Source: Gavia stellata
Taxonomy: Eukaryota; Chordata; Aves; Gaviiformes; Gaviidae
DNA: 64,000 nt
Assembly: GCF_030936135.1 (NCBI RefSeq)
Contig: NC_082618.1
Location: 9,583,034 to 9,647,033, forward strand
Direction: 5' to 3'
Shown here: positions 1 through 10,975 of the stretch, one piece after another
How the letters are laid out: every line of letters starts with the position of its first letter
How positions within the stretch are numbered: the first letter of the stretch is position 1
The notes under the pieces: model-generated
What the model was told of the DNA's origin: nothing
The model's database searches: none
Seen by the model: the letters and a program-made list of their open reading frames with translations, nothing else
Translations under genes and position numbers: made by a program

Positions 1-860
1 TTTCTTACTGAAACTCCACCGTCCCTCCCCGCTTTAACTCATAACAGGGAAAAGCAAGAGTTCTGCCTCGTGTTCTTGTAACCTTTATTTCATGAAGGAC
101 TGTTTTTTCTAGCGCAAACTATTTGAATCACTTATGTTAAATCTTTTTCACATTCCATGTCATTTAGGCTTTACTTTAAAAGGGGAATAGTTTAAACGAC
201 TTTGTTCAAGTGGGCTTTTGCAGGACTGCTTATTACCATTAAGTCTATTGTGAAGATTCTGATTTGCACTCTATAGTGTTTAAACTCTAATATTGAATCT
301 TAAGTTCATTGTATGTGAGCAGCTTACAGTATGTACTGTCTATTCTAAATGCATTTAAGTCTCACTGTATATTCGGAGAAAGCTGAAGCGAAGATACTTG
401 TATTTGACCTTGCAAGACTGCTGACAAGAGACAACACTAATCAGCATATCCTACCCTGGTTGGATTGCATAGCTCAAAAAGAACTTAAAATGCGTACAGA
501 CAACCTTGCCTGACTTAAAATGAGTAAAAGTTTTTCCTTAACCTATGCAGGTTTTTCCAGTTACGCATATAGAAAATGCTAGTGTCTTTTTGCTCACTCC
601 ATATGTAACAGATGACCTTATGTTGTGCTGTATCCTGTGCTTTTGTGGGACATTCCATTCAGGAACAGAGCACCATGATTCCAATCTGTGTATTTACTAA
701 CCCTGCCCTGAGGTTTGTGTATGTTGGATATTGTGGTGTTTTAGATCACTGTTTTGAGTGTACAGAAGAGAGAATTCAAGCATATTGCTGTTCAGTTTTG
801 TTTGTGCAATTTGAAATTACTCAATTTAAAAATAAATTACTGGACTGTGGACATGCTGCA
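1..860 (+). other. CLTC: Probable 3'UTR end of CLTC (clathrin heavy chain)
   Basis: No long coding frame is visible. The stretch is AT-rich, UTR-like sequence ending in AATAAA at 831-836, followed by a T/G-rich stretch. The assignment rests on synteny: in vertebrates CLTC lies upstream of PTRH2 and points toward it, on the same strand as VMP1. The clathrin coding region must lie left of the window. It could instead be plain intergenic DNA or the 3' end of another gene; I did not recognise the UTR sequence itself. Confidence 0.45.
831..836 (+). terminator. Poly(A) signal AATAAA, likely for CLTC
   Basis: Canonical AATAAA hexamer within an A-rich context, followed at about 840-865 by a G/T-rich stretch suitable as a downstream element. 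It is the first strong plus-strand hexamer in the window. Confidence 0.5.
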
Positions 861-861
861 T

Positions 862-2650
862 AGTGGTAGCTTCACTTTACTGTCTTCAAAAAGGACCTTC
901 AAACTTGAGCCAAGTATTACAGTGCTAGTAGTATGGGGCATGCAAGTGTGTGCATTCAAGGGGATGAGGGGCCATTACAAGAGCAGCAATGGAGACCATT
1001 AGTGGTGTCTTGCACTGAGGGGGCAATACAGGAAAATACATCATGCTTTTTCTATAGAAAGATTACGCCAGAGAGAAGAAAATAGCACTTTTCAATAGCT
1101 GGCTGCATTGTGGTCAACTACAGCACATTTGACCAGACGATACGTTAGGATTTGTGGTAGGGTGTGTCAGTTAAATTGAGATCATGTTCTAGGTATGTAA
1201 GTTGCCTTAAATATATTTAGCTTCAAATAAAATGGACTTAAATGTTTCTCTATGAATACTGTCATATTTGAGTGTAATGAGTATTACAGCACTGGCCATA
1301 TTTGTGATAGATGTAGAAGCTTCTGTGTCTTAACCAGGAGCTGTCCTCAGTGTCAGGTTCCAGCTCTGAGGCTGGATCCCCTTCCTGCTTGCTCCTGTGA
1401 GCTCCACAGCTACGCTGTGTGATCCTGTCAGCCGAGCACTGCAGCAGTTCCATGGTGGGTGTCCGCAGCTGCGTGGGCTTAACCTGTTGTAAGAGGCTGT
1501 AGGTCTTTGTTCAAGAGTGTGGTGGAACAGAATTCTGCAGTGAGTAGTGTCAGTCTTTGAAAAGTATTATGCCTAAGTAAGAAGTGCGGTATAAAAACTT
1601 CTCTATTCACTGTGTTTATTGCACTTGCTCACGCTTGCATTTCAACCCCGCTGATGTTCCTTCTGTGTCTGTAAATGTGACAGACAGAGACAAATCCTTC
1701 TATTCCCTCTTTTGCAACATATTGCATAGGTACTCAAGGGGAAGACATAGCTGAGAGGCCGTAAAAGAAACGTGCCTGCCAGCACAGTTCTCCAGAAACA
1801 GCTTTATTATAAAACTGACTTGGAGGAAGTCCACCTCACTAGAAGTGCAGGAACTTGCCTTTTATAGTGTTAATGCTACAACCAAGCTGCACGGGTAGAA
1901 TTTACAGGAGCCATGATCGGGATGATCTGAACTTTGTCTAGTAACTTCTATAATGGAGTGCTTCCTTAAACCCAAGAAGACCTGTTAATTCTAAGTAAAA
2001 CAGGATTTAAGTTAGTCCCTGTAGGACAACCCATTTATATATGTAGGGTAACTCCCTAAACCTTGGCTAAACCATGCCTGCTGACCTGCTTGCAGATTCC
2101 TGCAGGTGCAGTAGCTACACAGACACCTCCAGAAAGGAGCATGGCTTACAGCTGCTCCCCGCAACTGTTTACTGGCTCTTAAGGTCTGGGCTGCAAAGCC
2201 TGTTTAACTTGGTCAGTCTCATACCAGTTACAAGCTATTGCATCAGTTACTCTATTAGAAACCGTTCATGCAGGAAGCTGGCTACAGCTACCCCCAGCTG
2301 TATGGGGCAATTTTTAACTGCTTCAGCAGTTAATCTTTTCTGAATTAAAGAACCTCTTCAGCAAACCCTTCTGTAAGGCAGAGAAGGGGAACCTGTCATT
2401 TTCAGCACATGTAGTAAGGCTTCTATTCAGCCAGTAAACCAAAGTGCAGAATCCTCTATCAATTGAACAAGTCTTAAATATAGCGGGTTCTTTCCTATGG
2501 GTAGTAGAATTCTGCCAGCGCTACTTTCCTCAATTCCACTGAGCCCAGCATTTTCTTCTGCACTTTAGAACAGACTACGGAAGTGAGAGAAACTCATAAA
2601 CAGCATTAATACTAAACTTTGCAAATTTATATCTCTTACAAAACCTGTGT
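862..2650. other. Intergenic region between CLTC and PTRH2 (convergent 3' ends)
   Basis: No convincing coding frame on either strand. It contains the plus-strand AATAAA at 1226 and a minus-strand AATAAA (TTTATT on plus, 1803-1808) that could end a longer PTRH2 3'UTR. The short open frames at 1262-1453 (minus) and 2074-2343 (plus) look like chance. Confidence 0.6.
1226..1231 (+). terminator. Second plus-strand AATAAA, possible distal poly(A) site
   Basis: Canonical hexamer about 400 bases after the first, followed by a T-rich stretch. It could serve a longer CLTC 3'UTR isoform, or be chance in AT-rich DNA. Confidence 0.25.
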
Positions 2651-2652
2651 TT

Positions 2653-2658
2653 TTTATT
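2653..2658 (-). terminator. PTRH2 poly(A) signal
   Basis: TTTATT on the plus strand reads AATAAA on the minus strand, about 100 bases beyond the PTRH2 stop. This implies a short 3'UTR. A second minus-strand hexamer at 1803-1808 could give a longer one. Confidence 0.55.
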
Positions 2659-2754
2659 TATACTGTGAGAACATATGGAAAAATCCCAAAACCTGGATTT
2701 TATCCTTTCAGTACTGATACACACCCATGCATTCAGATTTCTTTGGTCCCCAGT

Positions 2755-3273
2755 TTAGTAGAGTTTTAGGTGACCAGAAACTTTATCTATTACATCAGCT
2801 GGTCCCGGTCCAATACCAAGGACTGTCCGGGAGCCTGGAGCTATCTGAGTACGACCTGCGTCTTGTATTAAGCTCACAGTCAGTCCGAGGTGTTTAGCGT
2901 CAGCCAGGAGCTGGATCAGAGTCTCTTCATCAGGGGCTTTGAGGACCACTTTAGGTTGTCCGCAGTACTCCCACTGTTTCAAGAGTTCGGGATTTCTTCT
3001 CTGAACTTGCTTGTAGGCAGAAACAGCAGCATGGGAACACTGTGCCGCTACTTTACCCTTTCCCATCTTCAAGTCATTGCGGACAATCAGCACCATCTTG
3101 AACTCCCCGGACTCTCCCATGACGTTCGCTTCGCTCCCCAGGTTGTTCGCAGGCGCAGTCATTCCAGCTCTGGGCTGCCTTAAAAGCCTCCCGCGAATGC
3201 CCCATCCCAGGCACACTCCGCATGCAACTCCCGCGATGACGCTGAGGAACCCGGGTTTAGACAGATAATCCAT
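2755..3273 (-). CDS. PTRH2: Peptidyl-tRNA hydrolase 2, mitochondrial (Bit1)
   Basis: A 172-codon intronless coding exon, complete from ATG to stop. The family hydrolyses the ester bond of peptidyl-tRNA released from stalled ribosomes. The vertebrate protein sits on the mitochondrial outer membrane and, when released, promotes anoikis. Residues about 9-27 form a hydrophobic N-terminal anchor ([14 protein letters not shown]), followed by a variable linker to about 55. The Pth2 domain covers about 57-172. It includes [20 protein letters not shown] (64-83), with the glycine/lysine-rich loop and conserved histidine, [12 protein letters not shown] (137-148), [13 protein letters not shown] (153-165) and the C-terminal HLKLY. 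The start matches the internal methionine (MEYL) of the 179-residue mammalian protein, and no upstream in-frame ATG lies in this exon. PTRH2 is divergent from VMP1 and shares its CpG-island promoter. Identification is secure. Confidence 0.98.
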   Translation of the reverse strand: MDYLSKPGFLSVIAGVACGVCLGWGIRGRLLRQPRAGMTAPANNLGSEANVMGESGEFKMVLIVRNDLKMGKGKVAAQCSHAAVSAYKQVQRRNPELLKQWEYCGQPKVVLKAPDEETLIQLLADAKHLGLTVSLIQDAGRTQIAPGSRTVLGIGPGPADVIDKVSGHLKLY

Positions 3274-3292
3274 GATGGATTTTGGAGACTGG

Positions 3293-3904
3293 CTATTAAA
3301 GGGGGCGGGAGACAGAATTTATTTGAGCGTTTTTCAGCTTGTGAGAGTGCACCCGGTTATTTGGAGACAACATTTATTAAAAAAAGGACTATTTCATCTT
3401 GACGCGTTGGGAAAGGACGTTCAGAGACTTTTCTTGGAGCAATGTCTCCTCCTTTCCCAGCGACAGCTTTTTAAATCGCAAACACGTCACTGGTGACAGG
3501 CTTCAACTCAGGAAGCAGAACTAAGGAAAAAAACGCGAATTATATGAAAGTTACACCTAAAACCGGTGGGAGAAACGGTAAAACGGTGGGCGTTTTTCAA
3601 GTCAACACCCAAAACTCACTGAAGGGCTACTTCCCGGGGAGGGGAGCGAGGGGCGCAGCGGAGCCGCCTCCAGCTCCCCCGAGGACTGCGGCAGCTCAGG
3701 CGGCCACGGCACCGCCGGGCCCCGCGCTGGCAACGCCCGCTGGAAGCGACTGCACCGGGTAAATCTAAACCTGAGGGAAGAAGGAGACAAAAACCGAGGG
3801 CGAAACGAACCGTGCCGGGCACCGCCGGGGCGGGGAGGCCCGTGTCCCCGCGGCCCTCCGGGAGGCGCCGGCGGCCGTGAGCGCCGCCCCCCGCCGCCGC
3901 TTAC
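3293..3904 (-). other. PTRH2: PTRH2 5'UTR intron
   Basis: On the minus strand a GTAAG donor starts at 3904 (exon end GGCAG at 3905-3909). A pyrimidine-rich tract ending in TTTAATAG (AG at 3294-3293) lies just before the coding exon; a second AG four bases on (CCAG) is an alternative acceptor. Splicing here would join a short non-coding exon 1 to the coding exon about 19 bases before the ATG, as in two-exon vertebrate PTRH2 genes. The junction is inferred. Confidence 0.55.
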
Positions 3905-3960
3905 CTGCCACGCGCCCACCAGGCCGCTGCCGTCCCGCCGTCGCCCGGAGGTGACGTCAC
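3905..3960 (-). other. PTRH2: PTRH2 non-coding exon 1 (5' limit uncertain)
   Basis: GC-rich sequence ending in a GGCAG/GTAAG donor on the minus strand. The upper limit is only a guess: transcription probably starts near or upstream of the palindromic CRE at 3951-3960. Confidence 0.4.
3951..3960. promoter_or_regulatory. Palindromic cAMP response element
   Basis: GTGACGTCAC is a perfect 10-base palindrome holding the full CRE core TGACGTCA, the CREB/ATF bZIP site. It lies between the PTRH2 and VMP1 first exons and so could act on both genes. Confidence 0.65.
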
Positions 3961-4009
3961 CAGCGCGTGCCAGCGACAGGCGGGAGGGAGGGGCAGGGAG
4001 TGAGGCGCG

Positions 4010-4070
4010 CCGGAAGGGACGCGCACCGGTGGGCGGGAAGGGGCGGACTTGGCTCTGCCCCTACTTCCGG
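4010..4070. promoter_or_regulatory. ETS sites and GC boxes of the VMP1 core promoter
   Basis: CCGGAAG at 4010-4016 (plus) and ACTTCCGG at 4063-4070 (an ETS/GABPA site in reverse) flank GC boxes GGGCGGG (4031-4037) and GGGGCGG (4040-4046). The arrangement is typical of TATA-less CpG-island promoters. Transcription of VMP1 probably starts close to 4063-4075. Confidence 0.55.
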
Positions 4071-4110
4071 GTTGGCCCAGGCCCAGCGGGAGCTGCCGGC
4101 GCGGAGCGTG
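4071..4110 (+). other. VMP1: VMP1 non-coding exon 1 (5' limit uncertain)
   Basis: GC-rich sequence ending GGAGCGTG immediately before a consensus GTGAGT donor at 4111-4116. No ATG is present between 4060 and 4110. It is the best plus-strand donor in the promoter region and fits a non-coding first exon spliced to the start-codon exon at 12882. Confidence 0.6.
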
Positions 4111-4145
4111 GTGAGTGGGGCGCTGCGGGCCGGGGCCGGTCGGGG

Positions 4146-4175
4146 GCTCGGCTCGGCTCGGCTCGGCTCGGCTCG
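4146..4175 (+). repeat. GCTCG pentanucleotide repeat, six units
   Basis: Six perfect tandem GCTCG units just inside VMP1 intron 1, within the CpG island. The repeated GG pairs spaced by CTC could in principle form a two-tier G-quadruplex on the non-template strand. Confidence 0.9.
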
Positions 4176-6740
4176 GCTGCCGCAAGGCCTTCCCCGGCGG
4201 GCGAGGCTCCGCGCCGCCGTCCCCTCAGCGGCACCTGCCCCGCTCCCCCCATCGCGCCCCCTCAGCGCCGACCTCGGGGCCGCTCCCCTCACGGCCGCCC
4301 CGGCCGGGGGATGCGCGCCACCCCCTCCCCCCCGTCTCCATGGTGACAGCGCGAGCCCTGAGGGAGCGCGGGCGGACCGGGCTGCGCTGGTGGCGGGCAG
4401 CGAGGCGGGAGGTCCGGCCCCGGGCCGGCGGGGGGAGGCTTTCGGGGGGTCGGGAGAGCCGCCAGCGGGCGGGGTGGGCGGCGTCCCGGGGCACCGCGAC
4501 CCAGCGACCGCCCAGGCGGTGTTGTGCAAACCTGGGGCCGGGAGGGGTGGCGGGAGAGGCCCGGCGGGGCCGGGAGAGCTGGCGGGGTGCGGGAACTGCG
4601 TGTGGGGTAAGCGGGAGGCAACGCCGACTGAGCGTTGCAAGGGTGAGGGAGGTCGGGAGGGGAAGGAGCCGTCCCCAGGCCGCTGGAAGTGCAGGAGGAA
4701 GCTCGTCGCCGTCGTTCAGGGCGAGAGCTGTGCTGCTGCTAACTCATCCCCCGTCCCGCTGGAGACCTGCTCTGCTCGGGACGCTTCACGTCACGCTGGA
4801 CAAAGCCCCGGAAGCTGTAGGATAGAATCGCCCTGCTTTGGCCCGAGGGACGATGCCTGATGACACAGTGAGAAATTCATCCTTCTAGCTGCAAAGAGTC
4901 GGATACCGATGGTCTTTGTCTGCTTCTCCAGTAGAAATGTGTTGTGATTTCCCAACTGGGTTGCTAACTGCATCCTCTGCATCGTGCCGCCTATCCTTGT
5001 TCCTAGAGACTGTGGCTTGTCTTACGGACTTGAGTGGTTAGGCCAAATCTGTGAAGACTCTTAATGTCTCATATCTGTTGACTGAAGTTAAGCACTTAGA
5101 TGTGTTTGTCTGGTTTTTAGTTCTCTGGCCAATGTCATCTAGTGATTACAGAAGGTAATAAAAGGAGTAAGAGTCCTGTTTTGGTCCAGTTTTGCTTCTT
5201 AGATGTTTGGCAAGTCACATAGGTGACCTGAGGGAAGGGGTAATAAGTTTGTTTGATAGTGGCTGTTTATCTATAAAGTGCTGTGAATCCAGGTTATCCA
5301 CTTTGAACTGCACATATGACATTTCTTCAGGATTCTCTCCTGTCCTTGTTTTCTCTGCTGTGTGCTTACCAACAAGTGGGTATCCTGGTTTAGTTAACGT
5401 TAATAATATGGGTTGAGCACTCTGAGGCGAAGAGAGTGTGATATTACTCTTTTATGCCTTGGAGCATATGAATTATTTCTGAGCAGTGGCTTTTGGTACT
5501 GTTTTACTGTGAGGACTTCTGCTCTTCTAAGGCTGTTTCACCCCAGTTCCCACCAGATGGTCGATTGGGGGTTGTCGTGCTTTATACCATCTTATCTTAT
5601 GATAGTGCATATGAGCTATTCTTAATGCATTAATTTACCTATTGAAATGGGCTTCATTATGTCAGTCCTCTTTCCTTCAATCCATTATTTCTGCAGCATG
5701 GGTTGGACTTTTCTTTATTCCTTATTAGTCATAAGTGGCAGTTGTAAAGATTGCTTCCTCCCATGTTTTCAGAGGAGAGTTTGAAAAAACATGTTTCCAG
5801 TTGTGCAATGGGAGGTGAGCACTAATTATTAATTTGAGTTAAGCTCTGTGTCCTACTTAACAGCTGAAATCAATGGTACTTGTAATTTCTGTGGGAAAGG
5901 TTAGGAGGAGACTTAGTAGCTTTTGAGTGGGTAGTAGCAATGAGGAAGGTGAGTATACTGGAAGCAAACCTCTTAGCTGAAACGTCTGCAGTATTTCCAC
6001 CTTAAAGCTTTTTTCCTGTGGTTGTCTTTGAATATCTTTTGACTGTCATAGCTGTTTCTGACTACACCTTGTAAATACCTCTCCTTAGAATGTTCTGTGT
6101 AATTAGTGCATATTTTGAGATCTTCTCTTGTTTCTTAACAAGGTTTGGTTTTAAAACAAAAAACTGTTGCTCCTGATGTATGGTAAGAGGAGGCCAGTTT
6201 TTCCAGTATAATGGTGATGGGAAACATATTATTATCTGCAGGTTAAAACTTTAACTTCTGTTACTTGCGGAGAAGTGTGAGTTGGATGGACTTTGCTGTT
6301 CCATGAGAACAAAGAGCACGGCCTTGAAGCTGTTGCAACACTAAGCGTTTTGTATTCCTGTAGCAGGTTGGAACCATGGTCATGGGGCAGCACCTTGCTG
6401 GTTTTGGTGCTGTGCTGACCAGGTGGACCCAGGAGACAGTAAGATGTTAATAGTGAGGCAGGCAGTTGTTCAGTGCATTTCAAACTTGTTGAAAGAATAT
6501 TCTTCTCTCTTACAAGGCTCAGAATTAGCCTCTGTGATTCACCTTGTACGAGCAGCGTATTCTCATTGAACGGCCAAGGCAGCCATAGTGTAACCTGAAT
6601 TGGTTGCAGTTAGAGACTGTTAACATCTGTGAAAAGCAGAAGTCGTCATCTAAGGAGTATGTTTCGGCTACCGTTTTCTGTGAGGTTTGTTAGGCACTTC
6701 TGTTCATTCCCTTTCGTCTCTGCTGTACCTCCTCTTACAG

Positions 6741-8148
6741 AAGAAGCACACTGGATTTAATGGCTGGGCGGGTTCAAGCACCTTCTTGTGGGGAAACTGT
6801 CTCCCAGCACTTACAAGATAGCATAAAGGCAAAGTTCCTACCAAATCTGCACGTTGCACCAGCTGCTGGAGGAGTCAGAGGTGGCGATTCGTAAGGCTAG
6901 GTTTATACTCTTTATTTTTCTAACTCTTCGTTCTTTCCTAGTGAAATTTTAGCAAGCTTTTTTTTGTGCAGAATGTGTTACCATCTTGTGACAATTCCTG
7001 TGACCTTTCTTTCCTCTGTGCCTTTTGGAATCATAGGGAGGCTGACGGTGGAGAGCTTGACTGCCACCTTTTGAAGGCAGAATGCAGTCTGAGGGCTGTG
7101 AGACAAACATCTTGGCAGATAGTATGTGTGTGGATTTCTGCGTAGCCCTCAGGAACTGAGGATGTGAAAGATACTGTGTCTGTTTAGTCACCTGAATATC
7201 AAGTTATGGTCTTTCTTCCAACGTTGTGTGGCCCCTCTTTCCAAAGCCTTCCTCTCTGCTCGTGTCAGTCTTTCCAAGTCATCCGTTTTGCTGAAAGGAC
7301 TGCTCAGGCATACATGACGTGCCCTCCCCAAGAGGTGCTTTATTGTGGCACGGATCAGTGCTGTGGTAGCACTTGTCACTGAATCCCTGTATGAGAGAGG
7401 GCATGAAGTACAGTGTATGATAATGCTGTCTCATTCAAAATCTGGATATAGTTGATCTGGGTGCTTGGGAAACTGAAGTTAGCACAGCAGTAACGCTACG
7501 GAGGTCTCCTGTGATCTCAGATCACCCTCTCAGCAGTGTATTTCACCCTCTCTGATAACCTTGAAGTGGTTTTCTCAGCAGCTGGTTGAGCATTGTCCCA
7601 GTCAGCAGAGGAGCAGTCTCATTCTGTAAGCTGTGATCTGCACCCCAGGCTTGCTGCCTCCTGCCAGCGTAAGGAGTGCAGAACTGATCTGTGATCTGCA
7701 TTGTAGCATGAGGTGCTACACTGATGGTGTTCATGTTCCCAGTTATTTCAATTTGCTTTCTTTTGTTTAAATCTTTTTTTTTTTTGGAAGCTTCAGCAGA
7801 AGATCGCTGCGAAGACCTGAACAACCCGAATTTTGTCTTTCCTACCATCTTCCATGCCTTTTCATCTATATATTGTGTAATGACTCTACTGTATTATTAT
7901 AGCACCTGATTCTACTGCTGGATCTACACAGACAGCCATCAATATTCATGTTTCACCTGAGAAAGCCCGACAGGGAGAACAGTTTAATATATGTGGCCTT
8001 AACGGCAGGGACAGAACTTTTAATAATCTCCAGAAGAAAACGGGCAGCATCCCTGAAACTCGTGTTACAACAATGCTAAATCATTCTTTCCTAAAAGATG
8101 TCCCAAAGTCTTTTTGGAAAAGCAGAAATTTTAACTCTAAATTGTAAG
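6741..8148 (+). other. Cluster of exon-like open stretches (unconfirmed)
   Basis: Three plus-strand blocks have splice-like borders. 6741-6890 follows CTCTTACAG, has an ATG at 6760 (starts MAGRVQAPSCGE) and ends at GTAAGG. 7037-7121 follows a long pyrimidine tract ending ATCATAG, continues the same frame for 28 codons and ends at GTATGT. 7903-8148 follows TTATTATAG, stays open for about 80 polar codons and ends in TAA (last residues NFNSKL). The first two join in frame across a 146-base intron. The third does not join them without a missing exon. I do not recognise the protein. The blocks could be alternative 5' exons of VMP1, a nested small gene, or chance. Confidence 0.2.
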
Positions 8149-10872
8149 AGGACTTTTTTTGAAACGCTATTTGGCTAGGAATTGGAAAATAGGTCTGGTG
8201 TACAGGGGCATAACCCACAAAATGGAAACCTGTGGTCTTTAACTGAATTACTTTTCCTTTGAGGGATTAAACTATTTCAGTTAGAAAAACATTTTTAGTA
8301 TGGGAGTAAATGCACTCATATCAAAGTAACCCATTATAGCTAAATCTATGGAGATTTTGAACATCTTTCAGATGTGTCCTAATTTATTTTAATTGAATGC
8401 TTCCCATGAGTGTTAAAGGACTGGAAAAAAATCAAGCAGTTACTTTTCTATTTTATTGTCGTCTTTAGGAAAGTTATTAACCTTCAAGTTAGGGACTGTG
8501 TCAGTTTTGTATCACATGATGAACAGTGTTATCTTACTCTGTAGGGACAGAAGGTTTGGAAGAGCAGTTGCTTTGGTCTTGAATGTCTACAGAGCCGAGG
8601 ACGTAGTTGTCTGTTCCACTGGCTTCAAAAACAGAAGAAGTAGTGAAGAGTGACATAGTTACACGGAGCTGGAAGGGTATGTAATGTTTCACTTCAAGAC
8701 TGATCTCACCCTTTACCTAAATGTGTTCATGTGCCAGGCAGTCTGCCTTTTGAGGGAAAGTGCTCTCCAAACTGTTACTTTGCCAAGAAACCGTTAACTT
8801 ATTCTCTGTGTAATTTGTTGCCTATGTAGAGCATTTGATGATGGAAACAAAACCGTATGACAGATGTGTAACGCTCTGTAGTTTAGTGCGATTACTTACC
8901 CACCTGTGAAAGTCTGGTTTTTAATCTTTTGTTCTCTTTATTGTAACTGAAGAACAGGGATGTAGATAAAGCAAAAGGAATAGTTATCAGAAAAGTTGAG
9001 AAGAAAGAAGGAGCAGGATACCGGCAGGATTGGATCATGTGGGTTAAAATGCAAGAAACAGCAAAAGACTAAAAATGACGTGTGGCTGAGGTGGCTGGGA
9101 GAAAACATCAGCAAAATGGTGTAAGCTATAAATCTAGTTCTAGCAGCTGTGTGACGAGTAACTTTGATGGAGATGAGAGTCAGGGTTCCAGGGTCTCTTT
9201 AAGTAAGAAGTGCTAAGAATTAGTGATTCAAACAATGTCTGGGAAAGCAGTGATATCGTTAAAATAGTTTAACAGCTTCCTTGTTGTTCCAGCATGTTGG
9301 AAAGGAGTCTTCCAAAATCCCCATTCTGCTCCTCCAAGTGAGAGTGCAAGCACCCAACTGCCTTGTCTTAAACTGCTTCCTTTTACATCAGTGCACCCAA
9401 CACTTGGGTGCTTCAGCAGCCTCCCCAGAGCTTCAGAAAGAAGAGACTTCTGTCCTTTTCTCTGATTACGGACTGCAGAGATTGCAGTGCCCAATTTTGT
9501 TATGTTCTCATGCTTTAATAGCTTGTTATGCTTTGTCTCACTTATGCTGTGAAGTGCCAGTCACAGTTGCCATAAGCCCTTTTTGTTGACCAATTTACAT
9601 TTTTACTAGCAATAATTGTCTTTTTATACTTAATGTTATGGATTGCACTAAAGCTGAATAGTGTATTGTGGGCTATTTGTTCAGCCCTACAAAGAAGTTC
9701 TTGTGTGAGCGGAGCTCTAACAAATGACCTAAGCAACTCTGATACAAAAACTGTTCAAAGTTGTTTTTCTCACTCTTTTAAATAGTTTATTTTTATGTTT
9801 GCTGGTAACTGCTCAATGTATTAGGCAAATTTATTTTTAGGGATGGACTCTCTGTTTTTTTTCAGCATTCCTAAGAATTGAAGTTCTGTTCAGCAGATGG
9901 AATTTAATTTCCTCTGGTGAGCTATCATGGATTTGGTGTGGACTTGAGAAAGTGGACTTAGTTAATGAAGGGTAACTCCATTTTGGGTCAGTCTCCCACT
10001 CTGATTAATCTCCATGGGGAGACATTAGTGCAGGACTAGTGATTCTAATAGGCGTCAAACAGAGCAACAGATCAGAAAGCTGAGCGTTCTGGATACATAT
10101 CTTCCAGTTCCTTGTGCTAAGATGCTTTAAGTATAATTAGACTTCGGTAAACCAATGAGTTTTTTCTGAAACCAGTAAGGATTTGGTTTCTGAACTGCAG
10201 TCCATTCAGACTTGCTATGTGATAGGTATCAAATCTCCTAGTCAACTGTATTCTTAAATACAAGTTTTTAGAGCTTTTCTGCAGAATTTTTGAACTTTAA
10301 GACCTTCTTGACAGCATTTGCCCCACAGAAGTGTGCAAGGGGATTATTTATCTGCTTTGCTGTAAACATTGACTTGTGTACTTGAGGTAGCGTTATGCAA
10401 AGCTAATCCCAGATTAGTGCCTTTCCAAGCAGGCAGGGTAAAACTGGCTCTGTTAGTTGAGCTTGTGAAAGCTGTAATATGTACATAACAATGCACCTGA
10501 GATCCCTAGGGATTGGTGATTTTTATGTGCTAGTAAGATGTTTGATGGATTGCAGTGGAATCCGTTCATGGAGAGGGAGTGTTGTGCACAGCCTAGATTT
10601 TAGCAGGCTGGATTTGCATAAGTTAAAAAGATGAATTTCAAAATGAGGAACGTGTGACTTCCACTTAAGGTTGTTTTGTTTTAACGTTTGTTATATTTAA
10701 GCCAACAAAATGTGACTGAAGTTCCCTAAAGCAGAACATTTTTTTTAGCAAGGCTGCATGCAGAACGGCTCAGATGGCTTTTGCTTCCTAAGCAGCTTTC
10801 TGTGAACATCAGGCTTTCTAACTGTGGATGCCCAATTTAAATATTTCCCCTCTGCACTTTGAGCTTTGTGTG

Positions 10873-10975
10873 TGATATACATATGTATGTGTGTATATAT
10901 GCTTATATTGTATATGTATATAAATAAGTTCTTTTTATATATATATATACACACATATATATATAAAAAATATAA
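10873..10975. repeat. TA/TG-rich microsatellite
   Basis: Interrupted TATA, TGTA and CACA dinucleotide runs, with self-complementary TA blocks able to form hairpins. It lies in VMP1 intron 1. Confidence 0.85.

Larger units (their letters stand above)
3600..4650. promoter_or_regulatory. CpG island / divergent PTRH2-VMP1 promoter
   Basis: Sharp change from AT-rich flanks to GC-rich DNA dense in CpG, covering PTRH2 exon 1, the gap and VMP1 exon 1. There is no TATA box at a sensible distance. GC boxes, ETS motifs and a CRE cluster at 3950-4070, between the two divergent first exons. Such a CpG-island promoter is expected for two housekeeping genes. Long open frames on both strands here (for example 3957-4640 minus, 3967-4860 plus) come from the scarcity of stop codons in GC-rich DNA and are not genes. 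Confidence 0.85.

Noticed and set aside
2890-3268. Plus-strand frames opposite PTRH2
   Set aside because: Shadows of the real minus-strand PTRH2 coding exon.
3957-4860. Long open frames on both strands of the CpG island (up to 297 codons)
   Set aside because: Composition is Ala/Gly/Pro/Arg-rich on all frames, as expected where stop codons are rare in GC-rich DNA. They overlap the promoter and first exons.
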